From assembly GCA_028288705.1 (NCBI GenBank), contig JAQBNH010000011.1, positions 62,001 through 126,000 of the forward strand: a DNA stretch of 64,000 nt. Direction: 5' to 3'. This document shows, in pieces, positions 9,686 to 19,088 of this stretch. Origin of the DNA: Ferruginibacter sp. Lineage in GTDB: Bacteria; Bacteroidota; Bacteroidia; Chitinophagales; Chitinophagaceae. Position numbers and translations under genes: made by a program. Every line of letters starts with the position of its first letter. Within the stretch, counting starts at the first letter, position 1. The notes under the pieces were generated by a model. That model searched no databases, had not been told where the DNA came from, and saw nothing but the letters and a program-made list of their open reading frames with translations.

Positions 9686-10108
9686 ATGAAAAAAATTTTG
9701 CTCGTCTCAATGACCATTGCATCGGGATATATTTCCTGTGCCCAGCATCTGAACGCTTCAAAAGTTCCTGCTGCCGTAAAAGCCAGCTTTGCAAAAACAT
9801 ACTCCGGCACTCCTGTGAAATGGGAAAAAGAAGACGGCCAGTATGAAGCAACATTTCATTATCAAAACCATGAGATGTCCACGACCTATACCGCGAACGG
9901 TGCTTTGCTGGAAACGGAAACCGGAATTGCCGTAACAGAGTTGCCAGCGGCCGTAAAATCTTACCTGGACCAAAATTACAGGGGTAAAAAAATAAAAGAA
10001 ACGGCCAGCATTCGTAAAGCTGATGGAACCCTGGTTTATGAAGCGGAGATCGGCGGCAAAGATCTATTGTTTGATGCCAATGGTAAATTTATCAGCGCCC
10101 GAAAATAG
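9686..10108 (+). CDS. Secreted PepSY-like protein
   Basis: A 140-residue exported protein with a signal peptide MKKILLVSMTIASGYISCAQ; the start at 9686 is chosen for that signal. The mature part holds two similar halves of the PepSY-like type found in Bacteroidota: VPAAVKASFAKTYSGTPVKWEKEDGQYEATF and, about 70 residues on, LPAAVKSYLDQNYRGKKI with a following acidic strand. Such proteins are often found beside two-component systems and are thought to be periplasmic binding or inhibitory modules. Here it follows the kinase by 76 bases and is probably in the same transcript. Confidence 0.75.
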   Translation: MKKILLVSMTIASGYISCAQHLNASKVPAAVKASFAKTYSGTPVKWEKEDGQYEATFHYQNHEMSTTYTANGALLETETGIAVTELPAAVKSYLDQNYRGKKIKETASIRKADGTLVYEAEIGGKDLLFDANGKFISARK

Positions 10109-10145
10109 CTGTTGTCTTTTATTCGCGCCCGCAAATACAAATAAT

Positions 10146-10925
10146 ATGTTTGCTTTGAAACCGCTTTTGATCAGTGTCTGCAGCGCTTTTAGCCTGGCGG
10201 CAGTCGCACAGGATGCGGTGCCGGGCCATCTTGCTGCAGATACTTTTTTTGTGCATGGTAACCGTAGGCATCCAGGCAAAACGTCTACGCAATTCCTCCT
10301 GCCCGCGGCGATGTTAGGCTACGGATTCGCTGCGATCCGGAACCATGGGTTTCTACAGATCAACGAGGAATTTGAAGAAGAACTGGTAACGGAACATCCT
10401 CATGGAGCCATCCATGCAGATAACTATTTACAATTTGGCCCTGCTGCAACTGTTTACCTCCTGGGCTTTAGTGGCATAAAAGGTTATCATAATTTGCGCG
10501 ATAAATCTGCGATCTTTTTACTGTCAAATTTATTCCTGAATGCCTCTTCCCAATTAATAAAAAACGCCGCGGGAGAAATGCGCCCTGATGGATCGGCATC
10601 ATCTTCGTTTCCCTCCGGTCATACAGCGGAAGCATTTGCAGGTGCTGAATTTTTACGCCTCGAATACAAAGCTGTTTCTCCCTGGTATGGCATCGCCGGC
10701 TATGCGATGGCAGCTACAACCGGCTACCTTCGGATGTACAATAACAAACATTGGTTTAATGATGTAGTGGCGGGAGCCGGGCTCGGCATTGCTGCTACGC
10801 GCCTTTCGTGGTGGCTCTACCCGCTGATTCAGCGGAAATTATCTCACGCTCATTTAAAGCAGACGGCATTGATGCCTCGTTATGCGAATCATCAGCCACA
10901 ACTGGCGTTGCTCCACCAATTTTAA
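10146..10925 (+). CDS. PAP2 family phosphatase, exported
   Basis: Type 2 phosphatidic-acid phosphatase-like protein of 259 residues. A signal or first helix begins at the chosen start (MFALKPLLISVCSAFSLAAVAQ). The phosphatase motifs are visible: an early basic region (KNAAGEMRPDG), SSSFPSGHTAEAF with the catalytic His, and NKHWFNDVVAGAGLG with the second His and Asp. It likely dephosphorylates lipid phosphates or undecaprenyl pyrophosphate at the envelope. It is convergent with the TonB receptor, 7 bases apart. A second PAP2 gene lies at 13495-14538, beyond that receptor. Confidence 0.85.
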   Translation: MFALKPLLISVCSAFSLAAVAQDAVPGHLAADTFFVHGNRRHPGKTSTQFLLPAAMLGYGFAAIRNHGFLQINEEFEEELVTEHPHGAIHADNYLQFGPAATVYLLGFSGIKGYHNLRDKSAIFLLSNLFLNASSQLIKNAAGEMRPDGSASSSFPSGHTAEAFAGAEFLRLEYKAVSPWYGIAGYAMAATTGYLRMYNNKHWFNDVVAGAGLGIAATRLSWWLYPLIQRKLSHAHLKQTALMPRYANHQPQLALLHQF

Positions 10926-10932
10926 TAGGCGC

Positions 10933-13404
10933 TTATTCTACCGGGCTGTTTTGAGGCGCTGAATTTTGTTCGTTGTCTTTTTTAAATTCCAGTTTGCCAA
11001 ATTTCCAGGTGAAGTTTAAGCCCACAGACCGGAAAGGGATCTGGCGAACATTATTGTACGAAAAATTAGTTCCTGTTACCGAAGTTTCCTGTTTTACATA
11101 TTTGCCGAATGGATTTGATGTGGTAAATGCCAGGCTGCCTTTTTTGTTCCAGAACTGTTTACGTATGGCGAAACTGTACGAAGTGAAAGAAGGGTAGCGG
11201 CCCTGCAATTCCCTTCGGGGCGAATTGAAGTTTCCAAACGCTTCAGCAGCCAGCGTTTTGCTAAACTGGTAGCTGGAGTTGATATTGAACCGGTAATTAA
11301 ATCCTTCTGAATTGAAACCCGGATCAAGCGCATTCACGGTGTGACGCTGGAAGAAAGACAGGTTAGATCGTAATCCTAATTTTTCATTTGGGTGAATATC
11401 TGCAAACAAATTGATCCCTGCATTTTTTTCAGAGCCGATATTCTGCCTCGTGCTCACCGTTACATTGTTGTACAGGCTGTCGCCTACTTTGAGCGTAGGA
11501 TAGTAAACAATGTAGGGCTGGATATCATCCTGGTTGATTCGGTAAAATGCTGTCGCCATAAACGAGCCATTGTTTTTTAAATTGCGGGTATAGCTAAACT
11601 CCATCCGGTGGCCAATCTCCGGGCGTAAGTAAGGATTTCCTGCAGAGATATTTTTTGGATCCGAAGTATTAATAAAGGGATTCAGGTCTTCATAGTCCGG
11701 CCTTTCGATGCGTTTTGAATAACTTAATTTGATCGTTTGAATATCATTTAATTTTTTGGAAAAGAATATCGAAGGGACGAAAGTATTGTAACCCGGCGAT
11801 TGCAATTGCTGCTGCGCATTGGAATAAAATGATTTCAACTCAGTACGCTCGTACCTTCCGCCGATTTTTGCCTGGAATAATGAAGCAACCGGGAAACTTA
11901 TTTCGGAATATAACGCATACACTTTCTGATGGTAGGCCAACGAGTTCGTGAGTGCCGCATCAGGCAGGTAAGATTTGCTATCCGTGCGATAACTGTTCAC
12001 ATCAGATGCACTGTTAATATCATATAAACTTATTTTTCCACCGACCCCCAGCACCACATCTTCTTTAACAGGCTCCGTAAAATCGATATTAAATTCTGTT
12101 TCTTTTTCTTTGGATGGATTATAACTATTGATGCCATAAAAAACAGAATCACCGGGAAGCTGAACCTGCTGATTGTTTACCATTGACCTGTTGCGGCCGT
12201 TGCTGCTGCTGAATGACAATTCCAGTTCGCGATCTTCCTTTTTGAATTTTCGCAGATAACCCAATGACAAATCAACATTATGAAATTTGAAATTGCTGTT
12301 GCTGTTACTTCTTGTTTGCGAAGACGACAATGGGTTACCATTTTGTTTTGTAATCAATGATTGGGATAGTTGACCGGTTCCGTTATTGCCGAAATCATTA
12401 TAACTCATCGCCCCGGAGAAGTTATTTAATTTCTGAACCGTCCAGTCAAAGTTGATCCCGGTTTGATACCCGTGCCTGGTAAACTGGTTGAAACCTTCCT
12501 GCTGCAATTGCGTATTAATGCCGCTATTGTTATCGGTGGATAATCGCGTGGAAGTATTTGGTGTTTTGGCTTTCAACCGCGCGTTGCCACTAAAGAAAGC
12601 GCCAACGCCGATGTTGCCACGACGCGCGTTAAGGTTGACAGAACCATTCTCAGACCGGCTACCGGCCGTTAAAGAAACACTGCCGTTGATACCTTTTACT
12701 TTTGTCTGTTTCAAAATAATATTGATGATGCCGCCAATTCCCTGTGCATCATATTTCGCACCGGGGTTTGTTACGAGCTCAATGCTTTTGATCTGGCTGG
12801 CTGGAATAGATTGGAGTACGTCTGTGATATTGCTGCCAAAAGCCGATGAAGGTTTACCGTTGATTAAAAAGCGAATACCCGAAGCACCCGCCACTTGTAC
12901 GTTTCCGTCAACATCAACGGAGACCTGCGGCACTTTCTTTAAAATATCTGTAGCAACACCGCCTTGTGAGGTCAGGTCTTTTTCTGCATTATACACCAGC
13001 TTGTCAATCTTATTTTCAATCGGGCCGCGCGTATTCGTTACAACCACATCCTGCAGTATTTCGCCAGTCTTATTTAATAAAATTTCGCTGAGATCAACAA
13101 CTGCATTTTTCCTTGACAGAATAATACTATTTAACCTCCGGGCTTTGTAACCGATGGATTCAATCAATACATCAATTTCGGATTCTGATAGATCCGGAAC
13201 GGAGAAGTTTCCGCTAACATCCGTTGTGGTGCCCGTGATGATCTTTGTGCTGCTATGATTGTATACTGTTATGGTGGCGTATTCTATGCCGGTTCTCGAG
13301 GCTGAATCCAGCACGCGCCCGGTGATTTTTGCCTGGGCATGATCTTGCGCCTGGAGGAACAGTACATTGAGTAAAATAAAAAGGAATAAGCCGGATTTCT
13401 TCAT
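10933..13404 (-). CDS. TonB-dependent receptor / outer-membrane beta-barrel protein
   Basis: Outer-membrane transporter-like protein of 823 residues. It has a signal peptide (MKKSGLFLFILLNVLFLQAQ), an N-terminal carboxypeptidase-regulatory-like beta domain (KITGRVLDSASRTGIEYATI, residues about 26-110), a plug domain (about 120-235, with GGVATDILKKVPQVSVD and NPGAKYDAQGIGGIINIIL) and a long beta-barrel to the C-terminus (ending WKFGKLEFKK). The barrel resembles the outer-membrane beta-barrel family common in Bacteroidota rather than SusC. No SusD partner is adjacent, so polysaccharide import is not indicated. The substrate cannot be read from the sequence. Confidence 0.9.
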   Translation of the reverse strand: MKKSGLFLFILLNVLFLQAQDHAQAKITGRVLDSASRTGIEYATITVYNHSSTKIITGTTTDVSGNFSVPDLSESEIDVLIESIGYKARRLNSIILSRKNAVVDLSEILLNKTGEILQDVVVTNTRGPIENKIDKLVYNAEKDLTSQGGVATDILKKVPQVSVDVDGNVQVAGASGIRFLINGKPSSAFGSNITDVLQSIPASQIKSIELVTNPGAKYDAQGIGGIINIILKQTKVKGINGSVSLTAGSRSENGSVNLNARRGNIGVGAFFSGNARLKAKTPNTSTRLSTDNNSGINTQLQQEGFNQFTRHGYQTGINFDWTVQKLNNFSGAMSYNDFGNNGTGQLSQSLITKQNGNPLSSSQTRSNSNSNFKFHNVDLSLGYLRKFKKEDRELELSFSSSNGRNRSMVNNQQVQLPGDSVFYGINSYNPSKEKETEFNIDFTEPVKEDVVLGVGGKISLYDINSASDVNSYRTDSKSYLPDAALTNSLAYHQKVYALYSEISFPVASLFQAKIGGRYERTELKSFYSNAQQQLQSPGYNTFVPSIFFSKKLNDIQTIKLSYSKRIERPDYEDLNPFINTSDPKNISAGNPYLRPEIGHRMEFSYTRNLKNNGSFMATAFYRINQDDIQPYIVYYPTLKVGDSLYNNVTVSTRQNIGSEKNAGINLFADIHPNEKLGLRSNLSFFQRHTVNALDPGFNSEGFNYRFNINSSYQFSKTLAAEAFGNFNSPRRELQGRYPSFTSYSFAIRKQFWNKKGSLAFTTSNPFGKYVKQETSVTGTNFSYNNVRQIPFRSVGLNFTWKFGKLEFKKDNEQNSAPQNSPVE

Positions 13405-13494
13405 GATCGCGTTCGTTATTTATAAGGGCGCAAATTTATCACGCAAATCTGTAAGAACGCTGAACAAGACTTACCGTTCATAATTTACCGTTAT

Positions 13495-14538
13495 CTATCC
13501 AAACTTCCACACCAGCCCCGGCATCATCTGGTGAAACTGATAATCCAGGTTAAAGCTGACGGTATTTTTTCCTGCAGCTTTTGCCGCATCGTTTTTAATT
13601 TTTGCAAAACGATGGTAATTGAAAGAAACCTGGCGGCCGGTAAGATAGCCGAGAACAGCGCCGGTAAAAACATCTGTTGCCCAATGCTTGTTTTCTGTGA
13701 TACGGCTAACGCCAACCAACGATGCCATTGTATAGGCAACGATAGGGATCAATGGCTTGTTTTTATACTCGACGGCAAACACGGTTGCGGCTGCAAAAGC
13801 AGCGGTGGTGTGGCCTGAAGGAAAGGAACTGTTGGATCGTTTCCCATCCGCACTTTTTGATAAGTTCCCAAACGGGCCTTTAAAAGTTGGCTCAGCTTCA
13901 GCATTGTCACCGTAATAATTCGGACGGGTGCGGCCTGTCAATGTTTTTAAAACGGATTCAACCAGTAATCCGGTAACAACTGCCTGGGTTGCGAGCAGGG
14001 TAGTCGTTTTCACTTTGGTGCTTTTAAACAACAACCCATACGTTTCAAATGCAGCCAGCGTATAGATCTCGTATTGCAGGCCGAACTTCGAAATAAAATT
14101 CCCCGTTTGCCGCAAGGCTGAACTTTGGTTTCGAAGGTGTAATGCATTTTTTTGTATGGGTTCATCAGCAAAGCCCAACGCCGTTGCAGCAATGGCAAAC
14201 TTCCCGAGCTGGCCCCAGTCGCGGCGCTTCATATGGAAAGGCTTCGTAAACTCCTGCTTGATATTACTTCCCAATAACAGGAAGTAGCTGCGACCGTTTA
14301 ATTTGGTGTTCTCATTGTATGCGTCCGGGTTGATATTATTATATTGCTTTCCTGTGCTGTCTGTTTTGCTTTTCAGGCTATCCAGTTTTTTGATCAGCGT
14401 GTCTGCTTTAATGGGTTCCTGCGCAAACGCAATGGTTGGTAAAACGCCCACCAGTAAAAAAATACAGAAGCTGCTGATGAAAATGTTTTTGCGAATGCTG
14501 GAGTGTTGCTGTGTGATATGCTGGATAGATGTATTCAA
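13495..14538 (-). CDS. PAP2 family phosphatase, second copy, long form
   Basis: A 347-residue phosphatidic-acid phosphatase-like protein with a signal helix near residues 17-40 (ends IAFAQEP). Motifs are TGRTRPNYYG, NSSFPSGHTTAAFAAATVF and SRITENKHWATDVFTGAVLG, so all catalytic positions are present. It has about 100 extra N-terminal residues compared with the PAP2 protein at 10146-10925. It likely acts in the envelope on lipid phosphates. It is transcribed in the same direction as the TonB receptor, 90 bases upstream of it. Confidence 0.85.
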   Translation of the reverse strand: MNTSIQHITQQHSSIRKNIFISSFCIFLLVGVLPTIAFAQEPIKADTLIKKLDSLKSKTDSTGKQYNNINPDAYNENTKLNGRSYFLLLGSNIKQEFTKPFHMKRRDWGQLGKFAIAATALGFADEPIQKNALHLRNQSSALRQTGNFISKFGLQYEIYTLAAFETYGLLFKSTKVKTTTLLATQAVVTGLLVESVLKTLTGRTRPNYYGDNAEAEPTFKGPFGNLSKSADGKRSNSSFPSGHTTAAFAAATVFAVEYKNKPLIPIVAYTMASLVGVSRITENKHWATDVFTGAVLGYLTGRQVSFNYHRFAKIKNDAAKAAGKNTVSFNLDYQFHQMMPGLVWKFG

Positions 14539-14776
14539 AGCCGGGCGTTTTAATGATGAATGAAATACGTTGGCAAATCTGTAGAAATCCTGAACAGTGT
14601 CAACCTTCTAACAAGAGAAAAAGTCAACAAGCATACCAATCTGAAAAAAGCATTGGTTAACGCAGCTGCTGGCTCGGCCATCAGTGAAAAGAAATGTCAC
14701 AGGCCGGTTGCCTTCACCCGTCTGTTGAAATAAGGAGGGATTTTACAAAGAAGGGGATGTATTAATCGGTCTACGT

Positions 14777-15157
14777 TTATTTGCTGCTGGGTGGGCTGGT
14801 GAAAAACAACCAGGCAAAGCAGGCAGCAAATAATGAATAGGCAAATGCTGCGACCCAGATATAGCCTGCGTTCTGAATGTTGGAAGCATATTTAATAATG
14901 GCGAGGGCGCCAATAAAAAAATGCGAAAGATTGCCGATCACGAGCGGACGGCTATAGATGCCACCGATAATATTTCCTTTAGATGACCAATTAAGCATCG
15001 CGAATCCAACATAAGCGGCACCGATAATTTGCAGCTGCAATACCCCCGAAGATTGTCCACCCATCTGTTTAGAAATTTCATCCGGAAGAAAAGTACAGGC
15101 AAGTCCTGTTAGTGCAAGAACGATTGCACTCGAAGCCATTATATATTTTGTCTTCAT
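14777..15157 (-). CDS. Small four-helix membrane protein, unknown
   Basis: A 126-residue protein with about four hydrophobic segments (near residues 5-25, 40-60, 70-90 and 98-120). ATG at 15157 is preferred over the in-frame TTG at 15163. It resembles small integral membrane proteins common in Bacteroidota, but no functional motif is visible. It lies alone between spacers of about 240 bases in which I see no gene. Confidence 0.6.
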   Translation of the reverse strand: MKTKYIMASSAIVLALTGLACTFLPDEISKQMGGQSSGVLQLQIIGAAYVGFAMLNWSSKGNIIGGIYSRPLVIGNLSHFFIGALAIIKYASNIQNAGYIWVAAFAYSLFAACFAWLFFTSPPSSK

Positions 15158-15394
15158 TTCCAATTTTTTTCCTGGCGAAAGTAGGAAATAGTTTAGAGGA
15201 ATGCATTCCGATTGAAGATGTCAGATGAAGGCGGAAGCTGATTGAGCTGGAAGTAATATCAACACTGAGTTAGTCAAAAGTAATGACATCCTATTTACCC
15301 GAGGAGCTGAAAGGTAAATTTTAAAAAATAGCAACGGCATTACGGGCCATTTTTACGAGGGAACTTAGAGGGCTATTTTATAGACTAATAGAAA

Positions 15395-15772
15395 CTATTT
15401 AGTTTCTGCAACGGTATCGTCGTGGAAAAACTTTTTAATATACTCTTTGATATAACTGATGCTGGACGGTTTTTCTATAAAGCCGGCAGCGCCTAATTTC
15501 GCGGCTTTTTCGGAGATGTCATGGGAGGCAGAAAATAAAATAAAGGGAACAGAAAAGTTTGGAATGGCATGCTGAATATGGTGCATGATCTCTTCGGAAT
15601 TATGGTCGCCTACGAAGTGATCGATCAGCATCAAGTCAGGTTGAAAATTTCTTAACTCTTCAGCTATAGATTCTGCCGAAGGTTTAGCGTAAACGATATA
15701 ATCCTTACCCAAAATCAGTTGAGTGATCTCCAGTAATTCCTCGTTGTCATCTAGAATAAATAATTTCTTCAT
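15395..15772 (-). CDS. Single-domain response regulator (second of the phytochrome cluster)
   Basis: Receiver-only protein of 125 residues. The acidic pocket is at LDDNEE, the phospho-acceptor is D51 (MLIDHFVGD), and the conserved Lys is K101 (FIEKPSS). It has no output domain. Its start follows the stop of the preceding receiver gene with no gap, so the two are co-translated products of the bphO-bphP operon. It may act as a phosphate sink or a protein-interaction output in light signalling. Confidence 0.85.
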   Translation of the reverse strand: MKKLFILDDNEELLEITQLILGKDYIVYAKPSAESIAEELRNFQPDLMLIDHFVGDHNSEEIMHHIQHAIPNFSVPFILFSASHDISEKAAKLGAAGFIEKPSSISYIKEYIKKFFHDDTVAETK

Positions 15773-16219
15773 TTATGCAATTTGCGCGCAGCGTTGATTT
15801 TTATTGATCCAGAAATCGCAGACTACCTGGATGGTATCTTTTAAGTTTTGCATCCCCAAAGGCTTCACCAGGTAGGCATTGGCCCCATTCGCATATGCGG
15901 TAGCTACATCAACGGGATTATCCGATGAGGAAAAAATAACAACCGGCGTATGCTTCATTTCGGGATAAGACCGGATATATTGCAAAAGTTGCATACCGCT
16001 CACGCCGGGTAAATTATAATCCAGTAAAATCAGTTTTGCACGTTTAATGGGCACCGTAGGTTTTTCGTCCTCCAAAATCTGCTTCGCTTTGGCGCCGTCG
16101 GTTACAAAATGATAATTCAGTGGCGTAGACAATTTTCTCACGGCCATTCCTACGAAGTCCACAAAATCTTCGTTATCCTCAATATACAGGAGGTCGATCT
16201 CCTTCTCGTTCTCAATCAT
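15773..16219 (-). CDS. Rcp1-like single-domain response regulator
   Basis: Receiver-only protein of 148 residues with E14/D15, phospho-acceptor D67 (LILLDYNLPG) and K119 (AYLVKPLG). The C-terminal extension VVCDFWINKNQ resembles Rcp1, the response regulator paired with cyanobacterial phytochrome Cph1. It starts one base after the phytochrome gene stops, so it is very probably the direct phospho-acceptor of that kinase. Confidence 0.88.
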   Translation of the reverse strand: MIENEKEIDLLYIEDNEDFVDFVGMAVRKLSTPLNYHFVTDGAKAKQILEDEKPTVPIKRAKLILLDYNLPGVSGMQLLQYIRSYPEMKHTPVVIFSSSDNPVDVATAYANGANAYLVKPLGMQNLKDTIQVVCDFWINKNQRCAQIA

Positions 16220-16220
16220 T

Positions 16221-18443
16221 TTACACTGTTTTAAATATCAGATAAAAAACTGTGCCATTCCCTGGTTCACTCTCGTACCAAATGCGGGCATTATGTTTTT
16301 CTATAATTCTTTTAACAATTGCAAGGCCCACACCCGTTCCTTCAAACGGGCTGGCATTGTTCATTCTTTTAAATAAATCAAAGATCTGGTCGCCGTTTTT
16401 CATGTCGATCCCGATGCCATTGTCTGATATGATATAGGTCACCTCGCTAATCCCAGCCTGCGTTTCAACAGTTACTTCGGGGATTTCTGCCGCCGAACTG
16501 TATTTTACGGCGTTGCCGATGATATTGGTAAACACCTGGTAAATCATAGTATAATCCCCGATAATATTTACGGGATTCGAGATCGTCAGACGCACCGGTT
16601 TTGAATTGTAAACATTGAGGAGTTCCGTTCTGATCTCGTCCAGCATTTGCCCCATGTTTATCGGCGCTACGGTCATCTGTAACCTGCCGATACGGGAATA
16701 GCTCAAAACTTCCCTGATCAGCAAATTCATCCGGTCGGCACCTTTTACGATCTTTTGTAACATCGGCTTATGCTCGTTGCCCAGGTTTTCTTCTTCGATC
16801 AATAACTCCGCGTAATTTTTTATGGACGACAGTGGCGTTTTCAGATCGTGAGAAATCGTGAAACTAAACGTATCCAATTCTTCATAAGCCTGCTTTAACT
16901 GCTCGTTAAGTTTGCGCACCTGGTTCGCCCGTTCATTGATGATATGCACCAATTCTTCACGCAGCTGCATCACCGAGCTGATTTCATGCGCCTGCCAGCC
17001 TTCCGATTTGCCTTGTACTTTTTCGGTCCATTCTTCAAATGATTTTCGCGGGCTTATTTGCAACAATCCATTTGCACCCATCTCGGCAGGCTTGTTAGGA
17101 TTGCCGGCCCAGCGAACGGTTTGTGGTAATTCTTTTTTGAACCAAAAAATATATTCTTTCATTTCCCTGCTGATCGCCACACTCATCAGCCCGCTGGCAA
17201 CATCTTTAAAAGATGACGCCGCGGGATATAGATCTGCAAGTTGCGTTGTTTGAAAAAACTGGTTCTTATTAAATTCTCCCAGCCAGGCAGCAATACCGCG
17301 GATCTGTTCCTGCGTGGGCGTTTCCCCGATCATAAAAATATCGTTGTCGAACATTAACGCGGCGCCGGTGCCCTTGGTAATATCCAGCATGCTGTTGCCG
17401 TGCTGCATCAACGCGTCTTTAAAATCGATATCACTGCGGATATGTTTTATAATATTTCCCAAATGCGTATTGAACTTCGCTTTTTGTTCATTGTCCACTT
17501 CTTCCTGCCGAAATATCAAGGAGGTAGACAGGATCTGGCCGATGATGCGGCAGCTGTTCCTTTTGCGGTAATCGATGAGCAAGGGCTCGTAATTGTGACA
17601 GGCGATCAATCCCCAGAGTTCGCCATCCGCAATCAACGACACACTAAAGCTGGCCTTCACACCCATATTTTTTAAGTACTGGATATGAATGGGGGAAACC
17701 GCGCGGGTCACAGCGTCTGTCATATCCAGTGGTGTCGCCTGAGTGATTGAATTATTCACCTCGATGGCTGCATCTGTTGCGTCAACATCGGCGATGATTC
17801 GCACGAGATTTTTTTTATATAATTCCCGCGCCTGTTTCGGAATATCAGAAGCGGGGTAGTGCAGGCCGAGGTAGGATTCAATCTCATCATTTACCTTTTC
17901 GGCAACCACTTCTCCATGACCGTCTTCGGCAAAACGATAGATCATCACCCGGTCATAACCAATGATATTTTTTATTTGCTGCGCAGAAAAATCGAGTGTA
18001 TCCTGGAAAGATTTGGCAGCAAGGATGCGGCTCAGCAAAGAGCCCACAATATTTTGCACTTCCCGGCCATCTTCTTCTTTTGCCGGTTCCAGTTCTACGA
18101 TTACGGTCGGCCCGGAGAGGTGCGCCACCAGGTGGAAACGTCCACCGTTTGTGGGAACGATCCAGGCGTTTTCCTTTTCAAATCCTTCTACAAATTGATC
18201 GGGTAGTAAACTCAGAAAATTTACTTCGCGTGTATCAATCCCCGACAGCGACAGGAAAACCCGGAACGGCTGGTTGAGTAATTGCTCCGGATTACAGGAA
18301 AAAAATTTCGCGACGTTGTCGCTTACATGCGTGATCAGTTGTGTCTTGTAATCAATCCCGATCAGCACAGCATGGGCCTGCACTTTACCCGGAATGTGAA
18401 TGGGTTCTCGATCGCAGTTGCTTAAATCAACTTTAAAATCCAT
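16221..18443 (-). CDS. bphP: Bacteriophytochrome histidine kinase
   Basis: Red/far-red light sensor kinase of 740 residues with the standard order PAS (about 20-120), GAF (about 140-310), PHY (about 320-500) and kinase (about 510-740). The bilin-binding Cys is C10, in the N-terminal segment used by biliverdin-binding bacteriophytochromes. GAF residues that hold the chromophore are present: PASDIP at 197-202 with D200, Y169, H253 and H283. The PHY tongue has WAG (445-447) and PRKSF (465-469). The phospho-acceptor is H532 in ISHDLKTPL, and N and G boxes follow. The heme oxygenase that would make biliverdin is 11 bases upstream, and two receiver genes follow directly. Confidence 0.95.
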   Translation of the reverse strand: MDFKVDLSNCDREPIHIPGKVQAHAVLIGIDYKTQLITHVSDNVAKFFSCNPEQLLNQPFRVFLSLSGIDTREVNFLSLLPDQFVEGFEKENAWIVPTNGGRFHLVAHLSGPTVIVELEPAKEEDGREVQNIVGSLLSRILAAKSFQDTLDFSAQQIKNIIGYDRVMIYRFAEDGHGEVVAEKVNDEIESYLGLHYPASDIPKQARELYKKNLVRIIADVDATDAAIEVNNSITQATPLDMTDAVTRAVSPIHIQYLKNMGVKASFSVSLIADGELWGLIACHNYEPLLIDYRKRNSCRIIGQILSTSLIFRQEEVDNEQKAKFNTHLGNIIKHIRSDIDFKDALMQHGNSMLDITKGTGAALMFDNDIFMIGETPTQEQIRGIAAWLGEFNKNQFFQTTQLADLYPAASSFKDVASGLMSVAISREMKEYIFWFKKELPQTVRWAGNPNKPAEMGANGLLQISPRKSFEEWTEKVQGKSEGWQAHEISSVMQLREELVHIINERANQVRKLNEQLKQAYEELDTFSFTISHDLKTPLSSIKNYAELLIEEENLGNEHKPMLQKIVKGADRMNLLIREVLSYSRIGRLQMTVAPINMGQMLDEIRTELLNVYNSKPVRLTISNPVNIIGDYTMIYQVFTNIIGNAVKYSSAAEIPEVTVETQAGISEVTYIISDNGIGIDMKNGDQIFDLFKRMNNASPFEGTGVGLAIVKRIIEKHNARIWYESEPGNGTVFYLIFKTV

Positions 18444-18454
18444 CAGGGAGGTTT

Positions 18455-19021
18455 TTATGAATGGTTGACTAATTTCTTTTCAAGCCAGGTGCCAAAAAGG
18501 GCGAAAGTCTGGGATGCAGTTTGGACAATAGTTTCAGCGAACGGGCTGTTTCTTTCATCTTCAAGATAGCGGGTAAAATCTTTCCATTTTTTGCCTGTTT
18601 CGGGACCGTATCCTTTGAAAAAAGACAGCGCTGAATCTGAACCCAGTTGTTCGGCGAGCATTTTAGTAATGATCTTTCCGCCAAGAGTAGATCCCTCCAA
18701 AACGTATAAGGCGCCAAGCGCTGAAGGCCCATCCACGATTTCAGGAAGATTTTCACAGTGTTCCGGAATCGTTTGGTCACCGAGTGTACGCAAATCATCC
18801 AACAGCAGGCCTGCATTTCTGCGTTCATCCATATCCGGCACGACCTCTTTATTAATATGCATCATGATAAGGTCCTGAACCGGTTGCACATAACCGTAAA
18901 ATGCTTTCAGCAATTTTTTATATTCCTGGTCATTATTGATGGCAGAAAGCACAGGAAAAAGAATGGCTTCGAGGTGCTTGTGTTGCGAATTACTGGTATT
19001 TCTTATTTGATCGATCAGCAT
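18455..19021 (-). CDS. bphO: Biliverdin-producing heme oxygenase
   Basis: Heme oxygenase of 188 residues that opens heme to biliverdin, iron and CO. The N-terminal SQHKHLEA segment aligns with the heme-ligand helix of the family, with H14 as likely proximal ligand. The distal helix region is LGALYVLEGSTLGGKII, where the conserved glycines sit. It is the first gene of bphO-bphP-receiver-receiver and supplies the chromophore. It lies only 67 bases downstream of the metal ATPase gene on the same strand, so read-through from the ferritin/metal operon is possible. Confidence 0.92.
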   Translation of the reverse strand: MLIDQIRNTSNSQHKHLEAILFPVLSAINNDQEYKKLLKAFYGYVQPVQDLIMMHINKEVVPDMDERRNAGLLLDDLRTLGDQTIPEHCENLPEIVDGPSALGALYVLEGSTLGGKIITKMLAEQLGSDSALSFFKGYGPETGKKWKDFTRYLEDERNSPFAETIVQTASQTFALFGTWLEKKLVNHS

Positions 19022-19088
19022 AATATCTAAAGGCCCGAAGATAATTCATTGTATGAAACAGGGGCGGCAGGCGGTCCGCCATATTCTT

